In this document: positions 1-7,891 of the stretch, piece after piece
Position numbering within the stretch: the first letter of the stretch is position 1
Layout of the letters: the number at the start of each line of letters is the position of its first letter
Assembly: GCF_947387555.1 (NCBI RefSeq)
Contig: NZ_CANDNZ010000019.1
Coordinates: 37,427-101,426, forward strand
DNA from: Thalassomonas sp. RHCl1
Lineage (GTDB): Bacteria > Pseudomonadota > Gammaproteobacteria > Enterobacterales > Alteromonadaceae
Direction of reading: 5' to 3'
DNA: 64,000 nucleotides
Position numbers and translations under genes: made by a program
Notes under the pieces: model-generated
The model's input: only the letters and a program-made list of their open reading frames with translations
What the model was told of the DNA's origin: nothing
The model's database searches: none

Positions 1-502
1 AGTCGTCGCCATATTCTTTACGGGCAAAATAATCGAAATAGGTAAGAAACTCTACCGTGGCCACCGCCCCGGCAAACTGGGCAGAAATGGCAAAAATCAA
101 ATTGACGAACGAGCCGCAAAAAGATTCCAGGTGTTTTGGCGCTTTTGATTCGCCACCGAGTTTGGTCAGGCCGTCAAGCAGGAAAGGGTACATGCTGATC
201 GAGGTGCAATAGGGTTTTAAGCTGGTTTCATCATGCACATAAATTTCATGTGTCTCGATTTGTCTTTGGTATTCATCCGCCAGGGCAGGGGAGAATAATT
301 CGCTGATTTTATCTTTCACCAGGGTGCGGTTGATTTGGATAAAACAGTCTTTGAGCAGCTCGGCTTCGAGGGTGGCGATGTTTTTCTCGGTGACATTGGC
401 ATTGGCATCGAGCTTGGAGCCGTCGGCGGCATTTTGCGCAAAAAAGTAGTCGCTGATGAACGCTTTTTTAGTATTAAGTTGTTGTTCACTAAGCTGCAGC
501 AT
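1..502 (-). CDS. nrdD: Anaerobic ribonucleoside-triphosphate reductase, N-terminal part (partial)
   Basis: The reading frame starts with ATG at 502 on the minus strand, after an AAGGAA Shine-Dalgarno 7 nt upstream, and stays open to the window edge, so only about 167 N-terminal residues are seen. The translation begins MLQLSEQQLN and contains segments such as LVKDKISELF and ETSLKPYCTSISMYPFLLDG. These resemble the substrate-binding and early barrel part of class III glycyl-radical ribonucleotide reductases. The enzyme reduces NTPs to dNTPs without oxygen and needs NrdG for radical formation. The gene follows nrdG with a 14-bp overlap, so the two are almost certainly co-transcribed. The order nrdG-nrdD is the reverse of the usual enterobacterial order. 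The ATP-cone, active-site cysteines and glycyl radical site cannot be judged because the rest lies outside the window. Confidence 0.85.
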   Translation of the reverse strand, partial: MLQLSEQQLNTKKAFISDYFFAQNAADGSKLDANANVTEKNIATLEAELLKDCFIQINRTLVKDKISELFSPALADEYQRQIETHEIYVHDETSLKPYCTSISMYPFLLDGLTKLGGESKAPKHLESFCGSFVNLIFAISAQFAGAVATVEFLTYFDYFARKEYGDD

Positions 503-1040
503 GAAGGTTTCCTTTTGTTTCTTGTAAAGTGTTTGTTTGTAAAGGTTTTTTATTTATCGGCGTTAAATTGGCATTGTGCTTATCTGCCGGCTTAACAAAT
601 AAATGATTGAGTTTTTTGCCTGTGGTGAGGTCAAAGAAGACCTGGTTGGTGCCCGGATTGTCCAGTCCGCCCCTTTGGGGATCCCATTTACCGGTTTTCA
701 GGTAGGTCAGGTGCTCGCTGATGCCGATATCTATATGCTCCTGTCCGGAGTACAGGCAGGTTTTTAGTCCCAGTTGCCGGGCAATTTTGAGCTTTTCTAT
801 CAGCTCGGGCGCCTGCCATTCACCGCCGAAAAAAACAATGCAACTGAGCAGGCCGGCATATTGTGCCAGGTAATGGCGAAAACTTTGGTTGCTTAAGTAT
901 TGTCCATTGTTCTCATTCCATAATTCTGTGCTGTGACAGCCGCGGCAACCGAGTTTACAGCCGGTGATGCTAAAGCACAGGCTGATCTCCCCCGGAACTT
1001 CCTGAAAGACTATGGTGGGCGCAAGACAGTTAAAGGTCAT
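489..1040 (-). CDS. nrdG: Anaerobic ribonucleotide reductase activating protein (radical SAM)
   Basis: This radical-SAM activase uses a [4Fe-4S] cluster and S-adenosylmethionine to install the glycyl radical on NrdD. The cluster motif CX3CX2C is visible as GCKLGCRGCHS, followed by the glycine-rich FFGGEW segment. The ORF can be extended to a GTG at 1079, but I chose ATG at 1040 (183 aa). This places the cysteines at residues 28, 32 and 35, close to their position in E. coli NrdG. The promoter architecture also predicts transcription starting near 1074, inside the longer version. The C-terminal tail after the radical-SAM core is longer than in E. coli NrdG (about 154 aa) and rich in Lys/Asn/Thr. 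Its last 14 bp overlap nrdD. Expression is expected to be anaerobic (FNR) and repressed by NrdR. Confidence 0.9.
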   Translation of the reverse strand: MTFNCLAPTIVFQEVPGEISLCFSITGCKLGCRGCHSTELWNENNGQYLSNQSFRHYLAQYAGLLSCIVFFGGEWQAPELIEKLKIARQLGLKTCLYSGQEHIDIGISEHLTYLKTGKWDPQRGGLDNPGTNQVFFDLTTGKKLNHLFVKPADKHNANLTPINKKPLQTNTLQETKGNLHAAA

Positions 1041-1108
1041 AAATGTCCATATGTAGTTGTTGTTGGTTTTTATAGGCACAATATAGTGTGTTTTTGTTGT
1101 CTTTTACC

Positions 1109-1122
1109 TTGATTGAGATCAA
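1109..1122 (-). promoter_or_regulatory. FNR/EtrA binding site upstream of nrdGD
   Basis: The sequence TTGATTGAGATCAA matches the FNR consensus TTGAT-N4-ATCAA at every defined position. On the minus strand a TATATT hexamer lies at 1085-1080, which would place the start of transcription near 1074. The box centre is then 41.5 bp upstream, the classic class II activating position. The site therefore predicts oxygen-limitation induction of nrdGD. The start point itself is inferred. Confidence 0.85.
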
Positions 1123-1139
1123 GTTTTCGCTAGAAAGGA

Positions 1140-1186
1140 AAACTATATATAGTGCCTTGGCTTTTATATCCATCTATATATTGTGG
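1140..1186. promoter_or_regulatory. Pair of NrdR boxes
   Basis: Two 16-bp near-palindromes match the NrdR box (acaCwATATATwGtgt): positions 1140-1155 with core CTATATATAG, and 1171-1186 with core CTATATATTG. The cores are 31 bp apart, about three helical turns, which is the usual spacing for cooperative NrdR binding. They lie just upstream of the FNR box and so link nrdGD to dATP/ATP-sensing repression. The regulator gene nrdR is not in this window. Confidence 0.8.
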
Positions 1187-1246
1187 TCTTTAGGTTTAGC
1201 CGCTCAGGAGAGGCGCTTCTGTGGAGAGCAAGACAGGGCCGGTAAA

Positions 1247-1316
1247 ATGTAAAGGCCTGTCAATTTATGTAAACCCTTTAAGACCCTGATGTAAAGAAAG
1301 GTAATCTAATGTAAAG
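1247..1316. repeat. Four phased ATGTAAA direct repeats (putative operator)
   Basis: ATGTAAA occurs at 1247, 1267, 1289 and 1309, three of the four followed by G. The steps are 20, 22 and 20 bp, so all copies lie on roughly the same face of the helix. The array sits in the 440-bp gap between nrdG and the lipoprotein gene starting at 1482, about 165 bp upstream of the latter. Phased direct repeats of this kind are typical of OmpR/PhoB-type response regulators, but the binding protein is unknown. The rest of the gap holds only the nrdGD control elements. Confidence 0.5.
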
Positions 1317-1481
1317 GTGGCGAACTTTGCTTTAATTTCGTGTTCTATTTGCATTACCCTATGCGCTCAATCAAGCCCTGGACACCTTAAGATATCAATG
1401 TGATGTTGAGGACTTTTTGTACCTGAAATTTGTCCCGGATTTGCTTGGGTTTAGTTACTTTTATTTATTAAGGATACTTTA

Positions 1482-2945
1482 ATGAGACAAGAAGATCGGC
1501 GTGAAAGATTAACGGCTAAACCGCTGTTGCCCGCCTCCCTTTGCGCTATAACACTGGCTTTGTTAACCGGCTGCGGCTCCGGAGGTTCGAGCTCTGCTGA
1601 TGATTCAGGCACGATTCAGTTATATAACGTCTCATCCAATGCCCCGGCAATTTTGATGACCATAGATGATGTCAGCCGCTCTTCTGCCAGTTTCGGGGAA
1701 ACCACCTCCAATTATACCTATGAGACAGATGACGAATATGAGCTGGAGTTATCCTGGCAGGAAGATGACGACAATGAGCAGGTGATTTATGAAGACCTGT
1801 TGGAAATTGTCAAAGACGAGCGCAAGTTGCTGGTGGTGGCCGGGGATATTCAACAGCCGGATATTATTTTTTACCAGTTTGAAGAAGAAGATTTAGTTGA
1901 TCTTAAAGATGCCGATGATGATGAGGACGACCAGTTTGTATTGAAGTTTCTCAATATGCAGGCGGGTTTTTCCGGCGTTGATGTTTACCTTTCGGAAAAT
2001 AATGAAACCTTTGAAGAGGCGGTATTGTTAGGGCAGCTCAGTTACAGCGAGATGTCGCAGGCGTTTAACTATGATACCGGGGATTATAAAATTTATCTTA
2101 CCGAAGCGGGCAATACCGAGGTGTTGTTTGAAACAGACACCCTGGAATTTCCCTATTCCAGCCAGTATATTATGGCGCTGAGGGAGAATACCGGCCCGGG
2201 TGAGTCTCCTTTTGCCATGGATAAGATTTCCAAGTCTTCGTCAACGGTAGAATATACCAATGTTGAGTCCAGCGCCGAATTCAGGGTCTATAACGGTCTG
2301 ATAGGGCACGGTACTGTCGATTTATATTTAGATGAAATCGATGACAGTGCAGAAATGTCCGCCATTGCCGAGGGAGCGTTCAGTGAAAGTGTGCTGCTTG
2401 AAAATGGCGATTATGCCATGCACCTGACGGCGGAAAATACCACTGAGGTGGTGACGGAAAATCACCTGCTGACGTTGAATTCCAATAATGACAAAACCGT
2501 GTTTTTCTACGAAACCGAAGTGGATGAAGATGAAAATGATGAAGATTGCCATATCCATGATGACTGCACCGAGGTAGAGTATGAAACCAATACTTTAACC
2601 GTGGATAACAGTTACGGTCATAGCTTGTATGATCACCAGGTCCAGATGATCCACCTTACCGATGAATATTCTGCCGTCGATGTCTATTTTGTCCGTCATG
2701 ATGAAACCATAGACACCGCCCAGTACAGCTTGTACAGCAAAGTGTTTGACTCTACCTCGGTGACCTTGCCCAATGACAGTTACGATATTTATGTCACCAC
2801 CACACAAAATGAAGGTGAACTGATCCTGGCCAGTCTTTCCGTTACTTTAGACGAGGACAGCGGTGACTTGTTTCTGGTGCTGCAAGATGACGGCACCCCG
2901 GACAGTGAGCAATTTACCCTGACATTAACGTCGCAGGCAGATTAA
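1482..2945 (+). CDS. Acidic DUF4397-like repeat lipoprotein
   Basis: This 487-residue protein begins with a basic n-region, a hydrophobic stretch and the lipobox LLTGC, giving a predicted lipidated Cys near residue 31. The mature part is strongly acidic (runs such as DADDDEDDQ). It contains four similar modules of about 90-110 residues, recognisable by lines such as LKFLNMQ...VDVYL, FRVYNGL...VDLYL and VQMIHLT...VDVYF. This pattern resembles DUF4397 (Ig-like) proteins; no enzymatic motif is visible. It is probably an outer-membrane or cell-surface lipoprotein of unknown role. Start: ATG with AAGGA about 8 nt upstream. The phased ATGTAAA repeats upstream are candidate control sites, and a terminator hairpin follows the stop. 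Confidence 0.8.
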   Translation: MRQEDRRERLTAKPLLPASLCAITLALLTGCGSGGSSSADDSGTIQLYNVSSNAPAILMTIDDVSRSSASFGETTSNYTYETDDEYELELSWQEDDDNEQVIYEDLLEIVKDERKLLVVAGDIQQPDIIFYQFEEEDLVDLKDADDDEDDQFVLKFLNMQAGFSGVDVYLSENNETFEEAVLLGQLSYSEMSQAFNYDTGDYKIYLTEAGNTEVLFETDTLEFPYSSQYIMALRENTGPGESPFAMDKISKSSSTVEYTNVESSAEFRVYNGLIGHGTVDLYLDEIDDSAEMSAIAEGAFSESVLLENGDYAMHLTAENTTEVVTENHLLTLNSNNDKTVFFYETEVDEDENDEDCHIHDDCTEVEYETNTLTVDNSYGHSLYDHQVQMIHLTDEYSAVDVYFVRHDETIDTAQYSLYSKVFDSTSVTLPNDSYDIYVTTTQNEGELILASLSVTLDEDSGDLFLVLQDDGTPDSEQFTLTLTSQAD

Positions 2946-3007
2946 GCTTTTTTCGGGATATAACACAGACAGAAAGTCTTGTGCCGGTACTATAAAAAGT
3001 GTCGATA

Positions 3008-3439
3008 TCAGGAGGTCTTACTTTGGCGGGTAAGGCCTCTTTTTTTTGCCTGTCCCTTACTGAGCCAGCCTTTAATAATGATGGCGGTTAACTGCGGATG
3101 TTCATTTGCCCGCAGCCTGACCCGTTTCAGCAACTTTTCTTTGTGGACATGGTTAAGTAAGGTCAAGGTTTTTTGATAGGACTTGGTTTGCCTAAGGGGA
3201 TTTTTTTTGTTGCTCTTTTTACTTTTTGAGTTGCTTTTGGCTGTTGTCGCCTTGTTCTTTTTTGGGGACTTGCTTAAGGGCTTTTTTGCCTGGTCACTTG
3301 TTGTGGCTGGGGTTGTTTGAGCCGGTGGCTGTGCTTTTTTCACCCGGGCAGAAGCGCGGGGGACTTTACCGGATTTAGCCGGTGCTGTTTGCCGTTGCCG
3401 GTTAAATAACCAGTCCAGGATTTGGGTCAGTATCTTCAT
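3008..3439 (-). CDS. Small basic protein of unknown function
   Basis: 143 residues, very rich in Lys, Ser, Thr and Gln in the middle (low-complexity, probably disordered, about residues 15-85). An N-terminal segment MKILTQILDWLF is followed by a more ordered C-terminal part with LLNHVHKEKLLKRV and HPQLTAIIIKGWL. That C-terminal third could be a small helical domain. I do not recognise a family. There is no signal peptide or membrane segment, and the Shine-Dalgarno is weak. The last codons overlap the terminator of the convergent lipoprotein gene. The ordered C-terminus and the intact frame favour a real gene over a chance ORF. Confidence 0.55.
   Translation of the reverse strand: MKILTQILDWLFNRQRQTAPAKSGKVPRASARVKKAQPPAQTTPATTSDQAKKPLSKSPKKNKATTAKSNSKSKKSNKKNPLRQTKSYQKTLTLLNHVHKEKLLKRVRLRANEHPQLTAIIIKGWLSKGQAKKRGLTRQSKTS
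3012..3047 (+). terminator. Rho-independent terminator of the lipoprotein gene
   Basis: A 10-bp stem (GAGGTCTTAC pairing with GTAAGGCCTC, one T-G wobble) with an 8-nt loop is followed by eight Ts. It lies 67 bp after the stop at 2945 and overlaps the 3' end of the convergent gene at 3008-3439. Confidence 0.8.
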
Positions 3440-3621
3440 GCTATTATTGCTTGGTTTTATTGACCGGCTTTATGCCGGCCAGCTTTGGCTAGCGTTTTTT
3501 GCCGCTACTCTCTGTCCGGATATTTTGGCTAAATGAACAAAAACTCCCGGTCATTATATCAGGTAAAATATTGTTTTATAGCCTATATTCAATAACAGCT
3601 AACTTATATAAGGAACCTGTT

Positions 3622-3831
3622 ATGTCAGATCATACCTATAAAAAAGTAGAAATTGTCGGCTCGTCCAAAATCAGCAGTGATGACGCTATTCGCAATGCCA
3701 TCGCCCAGTGCAGTAAAACCATGCGTAACCTTGACTGGTATGAAGTTACGGAATCCCGGGGACATTTAGTCAATGGCGAAATCGCACATTTTCAGGTAAC
3801 GCTTAAGGTCGGTTTCAGGATAGAAGATTAA
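3622..3831 (+). CDS. Dodecin family flavin-binding protein
   Basis: 69 residues starting MSDHTYKKVEIVGSS, the length and sequence pattern of dodecins. These small proteins assemble into hollow dodecamers that bind and store flavins. The typical segments are visible: KKVEIVGSS, DAIRNAIAQ, RNLDWYEV (the Trp that stacks on the flavin), and GEIAHFQVTLKVGF. ATG at 3622 was chosen over an upstream in-frame ATG at 3499 because AAGGAA lies 7 nt before it and the family starts here. The gene is monocistronic, with a strong terminator 43 bp downstream. A riboflavin-pathway gene (ribA fusion) lies nearby but is not in the same operon. Confidence 0.92.
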   Translation: MSDHTYKKVEIVGSSKISSDDAIRNAIAQCSKTMRNLDWYEVTESRGHLVNGEIAHFQVTLKVGFRIED

Positions 3832-3873
3832 CGAAAATATTTCCCGGTAAAGCACTTATATAACGCCCTTAGT

Positions 3874-3903
3874 AAAGGTTATCTGCTGCCAGATAACCTT
3901 TTT
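3874..3903 (+). terminator. Terminator after dodecin gene
   Basis: Perfect 12-bp stem AAAGGTTATCTG / CAGATAACCTTT, loop CTGC, then T-rich tail. It sits between the dodecin gene and the convergent small gene at 3925 and may act in both directions. Confidence 0.85.
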
Positions 3904-3924
3904 ATCTAAGGGGTTTAATGGCGG

Positions 3925-4167
3925 TTATCGTTTAAGTTCATGGTCCCGGTAGTGTAAATCTTGCCAGCACTGGGGCAAGGCTTCACCGGAAGGGAAGATC
4001 AGATCTGCCTTATTAAAGCTTTCAGGATCCTGCTCTTCTTCACCATGTTGATAGCGGCCGATGATATTGGCTTTTGCTGGATTGACCAGGCCAAACATTT
4101 CGACGATGGCGACCAGATCGCCACTCTTTCTGTGTCTTAAAAACATCAGAAACTCCGATATTTTCAT
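3925..4167 (-). CDS. Small conserved protein of unknown function
   Basis: 80 residues, soluble, with no signal or membrane segment. Features are an acidic stretch GEEEQDPESF and the segment LIFPSGEALPQCWQD. This resembles a group of short proteins common in marine Gammaproteobacteria that databases often label acetyltransferase without a visible acetyltransferase fold. I see no catalytic motif and assign no function. It faces the dodecin gene tail to tail across the terminator at 3874-3903. Confidence 0.65.
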   Translation of the reverse strand: MKISEFLMFLRHRKSGDLVAIVEMFGLVNPAKANIIGRYQHGEEEQDPESFNKADLIFPSGEALPQCWQDLHYRDHELKR

Positions 4168-4320
4168 GCCAGCTGCTGTTTATAAGCCGGTAGCGGCCTT
4201 CCCGGTAATTTTAGTATGGTAGCTGCCGGCCCCTAGTGCAAGGACTGAAAGGGTTATAGGAGCATCAAGCGTGGGCCTCTGCCTTGCAGGCAAAAATTTC
4301 ATCTCCCTGGTGTGTAACCT

Positions 4321-4812
4321 TTAGCCAAGCAGGGGGGGGGCCGGGATTGGCTGTTGCTGGTGCCGGGCATTGATATCATTGAGCTTTACTATGCGTTTCG
4401 CCATGCCGCTGATAATCGCGTCTTTGACTTTTTCGCGAATTTTTGCCGATAATTGTGAGAGTTTTTCCCGGTCCAGGCAAAGTAAAATGACATCGCTTTC
4501 GGCCAAAGCTGAGGTGCTTCTGGGTTTATTGGCAATAAAGCTGCCTTCACCGATAAATTCGCCCGGTTTGACCCGCCCAAGGGGGGTTTTATCTTTGGCG
4601 CGTTTGATACTGACTTCTCCGGATAAAATCAGGAAGAAATTATTGTCGTATTCTCCTTCCCTTTGCAGGTGTTGTCCTTTTTTGCAGATATAGCAACGGG
4701 CTTTTTCATCCAGCAAAGATTTTCTCTCGTCCAGGGAGAACTGTTCAAAAAAATCCAATCGGTTGGCTATTTCCATTAAACGCAGCAACGGGATCTTATC
4801 AAGTGGCAGCAT
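4321..4812 (-). CDS. Stand-alone cyclic nucleotide-binding domain protein (Crp-like effector domain)
   Basis: 163 residues consisting essentially of one cNMP-binding beta-roll (about residues 18-130): FFEQFSLDERKSLL, FFLILSGEVSI, GEFIGEGSFI, RSTSALAESDVILLCLD. The phosphate-binding cassette F-I-G-E-G-S-F-I-x-N-K-P-R-S-T-S-A resembles the FGE...RxA cassette of cAMP-binding proteins. No helix-turn-helix follows, so it is not a transcription factor by itself. It may be a small cAMP/cGMP-responsive or cofactor-type regulator. The last codons contain a run of nine Cs (G9 at 4332-4340 on the + strand), encoding the Pro-rich tail PAPPLLG. Slippage there would only alter the C-terminus. Confidence 0.8.
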   Translation of the reverse strand: MLPLDKIPLLRLMEIANRLDFFEQFSLDERKSLLDEKARCYICKKGQHLQREGEYDNNFFLILSGEVSIKRAKDKTPLGRVKPGEFIGEGSFIANKPRSTSALAESDVILLCLDREKLSQLSAKIREKVKDAIISGMAKRIVKLNDINARHQQQPIPAPPLLG

Positions 4813-4896
4813 ATGCTTGTGACTTCTTGCTTTAAGGTGATCGGGAAGAGGGCAGAATAATGGCTATTGCGGCGAATGTCTATCCGTTGGCCCAAA

Positions 4897-5133
4897 TTAG
4901 CTAACAGCAGTGATGTCTGACAGTAATATCATCATAAGATTAAGTTTTTCAGGTGTTTTTTCTCTGCAAATGGCATAGGTAAACGGGCTATTTATGTGTT
5001 TATGTTCTTTTGGGGTTTTATGGTAACGGGCATTGGCCTCATGGAATTTGGCCGCCGAAAGATAAAAAGGGTGGATAAGGCAAGGAGAGTTGCCGGGGAA
5101 AACCGGGGGAGTAGCGTAAACTTGTATTTTCAT
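4897..5133 (-). CDS. Possible small protein, doubtful
   Basis: A 78-codon frame starting MKIQVYATPP, with AGGGG about 9 nt before the ATG. It lies divergent to the ribA fusion in a gap that otherwise holds no gene. No family is recognised, and there is no signal peptide, repeat or membrane segment. The translation may be a chance ORF; the plausible Shine-Dalgarno is the only positive sign. Confidence 0.25.
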   Translation of the reverse strand: MKIQVYATPPVFPGNSPCLIHPFYLSAAKFHEANARYHKTPKEHKHINSPFTYAICREKTPEKLNLMMILLSDITAVS

Positions 5134-5232
5134 GCGCTGTAACCCCTGGTCAGGCATTTACTTGCTTACTGGATGTTTTTTACTATGGTTATATCAGTAA
5201 ACGAGATTCATTGGTTTGAAAAGGATGCGGTA

Positions 5233-6324
5233 ATGGACAACGAACTTTGGTTTTACGAGCCGGAAGACAGAGACGGCTATCTTTCTAATTTTGCCAGTTA
5301 TCCTTTATATATTGACGGGAGCAAATGGCAAACCAGTGAACACTACTATCAAGCCCATAAGTTCACTGAACAAGCGATTATTACCGAGATACAACAAGCC
5401 CCGACCCCGGATGATGCCTTTCGTTTAAGCCGGGAGCATCAAAGTCAAATGCGCCAGGACTGGGATAGCATTAAATGGCAAACCATGTTTACTGTGGTCA
5501 GCGAGAAGTTCCGGCAACACCCCTTGCTTGCCCATAAATTAATTGCTACCGGCAATTGTATTATCAAAGAGCACTCCCATAAGGATGCCTATTGGGGGGA
5601 TGGCGGAGACGGTAAAGGTGAAAATCACCTGGGAAAAATATTAATGGAGGTGAGAAGTTTATTAAAAAAACAGCTCCCTTATAAGTTCTTGCATTATGTC
5701 GAAACGGCCAAGCTGCCAACCCCCTGGGGAACTTTTGCCATGCACGGTTTTGTTGAGCCTGAGTCAGGTAAAGAGCATCTGGCGCTGAGCTACGGGCAGT
5801 GGCGTAAAGATGAACCGGTACTGATGCGTATCCACTCGGAATGTCTTACCGGTGATGCCTTGTTTAGTATGCGCTGTGACTGTGGTTTTCAGCTGCAAAA
5901 AGCCCTGCAAAATATTGTTAAAAATGGCAGCGGCGTTTTGCTTTATTTGCGCCAGGAAGGGCGCGGTATTGGCCTGCTCAATAAAATACGCGCCTATCAG
6001 CTTCAGGATCAGGGGGCCGATACCGTAGAAGCCAATGAACAATTGGGCTTTGCTGCGGATCTGCGTAAATATCATTTTTGTGAAAGCATGCTGAGTTTTC
6101 TCGGCATCAACGAAGTTAAATTGATGACCAACAATCCCAGGAAAGTGAAAGCGTTGAAAAAAATTGGCATTAACATCGTCGAGCGGGTGAAATTGCAGGA
6201 AGGGCATAATCGCCATAATCATTTTTATCTTTCGACCAAGGCCGATAAATTAGGCCATATGTTTGAAGTGCCCAGCAGTAGCTCATTCGCTATCCATGAG
6301 ATTAAAAAAGGGCACGGGTTATAA
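5233..6324 (+). CDS. ribA: NADAR (YbiA-like) / GTP cyclohydrolase II fusion protein
   Basis: 363-residue two-domain protein. Residues about 1-150 are a NADAR/YbiA (COG3236) domain: [29 protein letters not shown], and [23 protein letters not shown]. Residues about 155-345 are GTP cyclohydrolase II. They carry the zinc-binding cysteines in [20 protein letters not shown], the RQEGRGIGL loop, and NNPRKVKAL. RibA makes the first committed riboflavin precursor from GTP. YbiA-type domains hydrolyse the N-glycosidic bond of early riboflavin intermediates, and NADAR relatives also remove ADP-ribose from guanine. A damage-control or overflow role for the fusion is established for plant and bacterial homologues. 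ATG at 5233 follows AAGGA; an in-frame ATG at 5173 is less likely. No FMN riboswitch was recognised. Confidence 0.92.
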   Translation: MDNELWFYEPEDRDGYLSNFASYPLYIDGSKWQTSEHYYQAHKFTEQAIITEIQQAPTPDDAFRLSREHQSQMRQDWDSIKWQTMFTVVSEKFRQHPLLAHKLIATGNCIIKEHSHKDAYWGDGGDGKGENHLGKILMEVRSLLKKQLPYKFLHYVETAKLPTPWGTFAMHGFVEPESGKEHLALSYGQWRKDEPVLMRIHSECLTGDALFSMRCDCGFQLQKALQNIVKNGSGVLLYLRQEGRGIGLLNKIRAYQLQDQGADTVEANEQLGFAADLRKYHFCESMLSFLGINEVKLMTNNPRKVKALKKIGINIVERVKLQEGHNRHNHFYLSTKADKLGHMFEVPSSSSFAIHEIKKGHGL

Positions 6325-6365
6325 CCATAACGTTTATCTGCTGCAAGGTTTTCTTCCTCAATATT

Positions 6366-6396
6366 CGCCGGCAAATGCCGGCGTTTGCTTGCTTTT
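6366..6396 (+). terminator. Probable terminator after ribA fusion
   Basis: GC-rich hairpin CGCCGGCA-AA-TGCCGGCG followed by a T-rich but interrupted tail (TTTGCTTGCTTTT). It lies 41 bp after the stop at 6324. Confidence 0.55.
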
Positions 6397-6517
6397 GCGA
6401 TTGCCTGTAGAGACGGCTGTTCAAGTTATTACGCACAAACTTTATTTAAGCGCTGGTCTAGGCGGAGATATTTAAGTTATAATTTCATCTTTGTTTCTCT
6501 GAAGATTTTATCAGCTC

Positions 6518-7822
6518 ATGAAGTTTCCTGGTCGTCGCCAACATAAGCATTATTTTCCCGTTGAAGATAAAGATCCCCTTACTAATCAAATCAACCGCAA
6601 TTCCCGGCTTGAGCGCAGCTATATTGTCGGTATCGATCAAACCCTGGTAGATATCGAAGCCAAAGTGGACAATGCCTTTCTTGAAGAATTTAATTTGAAA
6701 AGAGGTATGTCCCAGGTGATTGATGATGAGGTGACCCACGCCCTTTATCAGCGCTTAAAATCGGAAGACTTGGTGGATTATGAATATGCCGGTGGCACCA
6801 TTGCCAATACCATGCATAACTATTCCGTGCTGGCGGACGATCGTTCGGTGCTGCTGGGGGTGATGTCAGAAGACATTAAAATCGGTGGTTATGCCTACCG
6901 CTTTATCAGCAACACTTCCAGCCGGGTAGATTTGAATTATCTGCAACCCATCAATGGCCCTATCGGTCGTTGTTTCACGCTGATCGACGATACCGGTGAG
7001 CGGACTTTTGCCCTCAATTACGGCTTGATCAACCGTTTGAAGCCGGAATCCATTGATGAGCAGTTAATTGCCGAATCTTCGGCGTTAGTGATCAGCTCGT
7101 ATTTAATGCGCACCGAAGGTGAAGATACCATGACTGAAGCGGCGATCAAGGCCGTGGAATGCGCCAATGAGCACGGTGTGCCTGTGGTATTGACCTTAGG
7201 AACGAAATTTCTGATCGAAGAAGATCCCAAGTGGTGGCAGGATTTTGTCAAAAAACATGTCGATATTCTGGCGATGAATGAAGAAGAAGGGCTGGCGATT
7301 TCCGGTTTTGACGATCCTTTGCTTGCTGCCGATGCTGCCCTGGACTGGGTAGACTTAGTCATTTGTACCGCCGGTGCCCAGGGACTCTTTATGGCGGGTT
7401 ATGTTGATGAAGAGTTTAAGCGCGCCACCGAGCACCAGTTACTGCCGGGTAAAATTCCTGATTTTAACCGCTATGAGTTTTCCCGGGCGATGCGCTATAA
7501 AGATTGTAAGAACCCTATCCGGGCCTACACCCATACCGCGCCTTATATGGGCGGACCGGAAAGCATTAAAAATACCAATGGCGCCGGAGACGGCGCCTTA
7601 TCTGCGTTATTACATGATTTATGCGCGAATGTATATCATAAGCTTAATGTTGATAATTCCAGTAAGCACAGGCAAAAAGCCCTGACGTATTCCTCGTTAT
7701 CGCAGATCAGTAAATACGCCAACCGGGTCAGCTATGAAGTGCTGGTACAGCACTCACCGAGACTTTCCCGTGGTTTACCGGAAAGAGAAGATAGCCTGGA
7801 ACAGGCGTACTGGGCGTTATAG
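6518..7822 (+). CDS. gsk: Inosine-guanosine kinase
   Basis: 434 residues, PfkB/ribokinase family, matching the length of Gsk, which phosphorylates inosine and guanosine in purine salvage. Visible features are the N-terminal KFPGRRQHKHYFPV typical of Gsk, the substrate-side segment YEYAGGTIANTMHNYSVLA, LINRLKPESI, and the anion-hole/catalytic motif near the C-terminus, NTNGAGDGALSALLHD, with the catalytic Asp in GAGD. A TATAAT hexamer at 6478-6483 is a possible -10 element about 35 bp before the ATG. A strong terminator follows, so the gene is probably monocistronic. Confidence 0.93.
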   Translation: MKFPGRRQHKHYFPVEDKDPLTNQINRNSRLERSYIVGIDQTLVDIEAKVDNAFLEEFNLKRGMSQVIDDEVTHALYQRLKSEDLVDYEYAGGTIANTMHNYSVLADDRSVLLGVMSEDIKIGGYAYRFISNTSSRVDLNYLQPINGPIGRCFTLIDDTGERTFALNYGLINRLKPESIDEQLIAESSALVISSYLMRTEGEDTMTEAAIKAVECANEHGVPVVLTLGTKFLIEEDPKWWQDFVKKHVDILAMNEEEGLAISGFDDPLLAADAALDWVDLVICTAGAQGLFMAGYVDEEFKRATEHQLLPGKIPDFNRYEFSRAMRYKDCKNPIRAYTHTAPYMGGPESIKNTNGAGDGALSALLHDLCANVYHKLNVDNSSKHRQKALTYSSLSQISKYANRVSYEVLVQHSPRLSRGLPEREDSLEQAYWAL

Positions 7823-7846
7823 CCGCCGGCTGTTATCGTAAGGATT

Positions 7847-7882
7847 AACCAGGCTGAAAATATATTTCAGCCTGGTTTTTTT
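7847..7882 (+). terminator. Terminator after gsk
   Basis: Stem AACCAGGCTGAAA / TTTCAGCCTGGTT (13 bp) with loop ATATA, followed by a run of Ts. It lies 24 bp after the gsk stop and 10 bp before the convergent gene's end, and probably works in both directions. Confidence 0.9.
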
Positions 7883-7891
7883 GTAGCTGAA

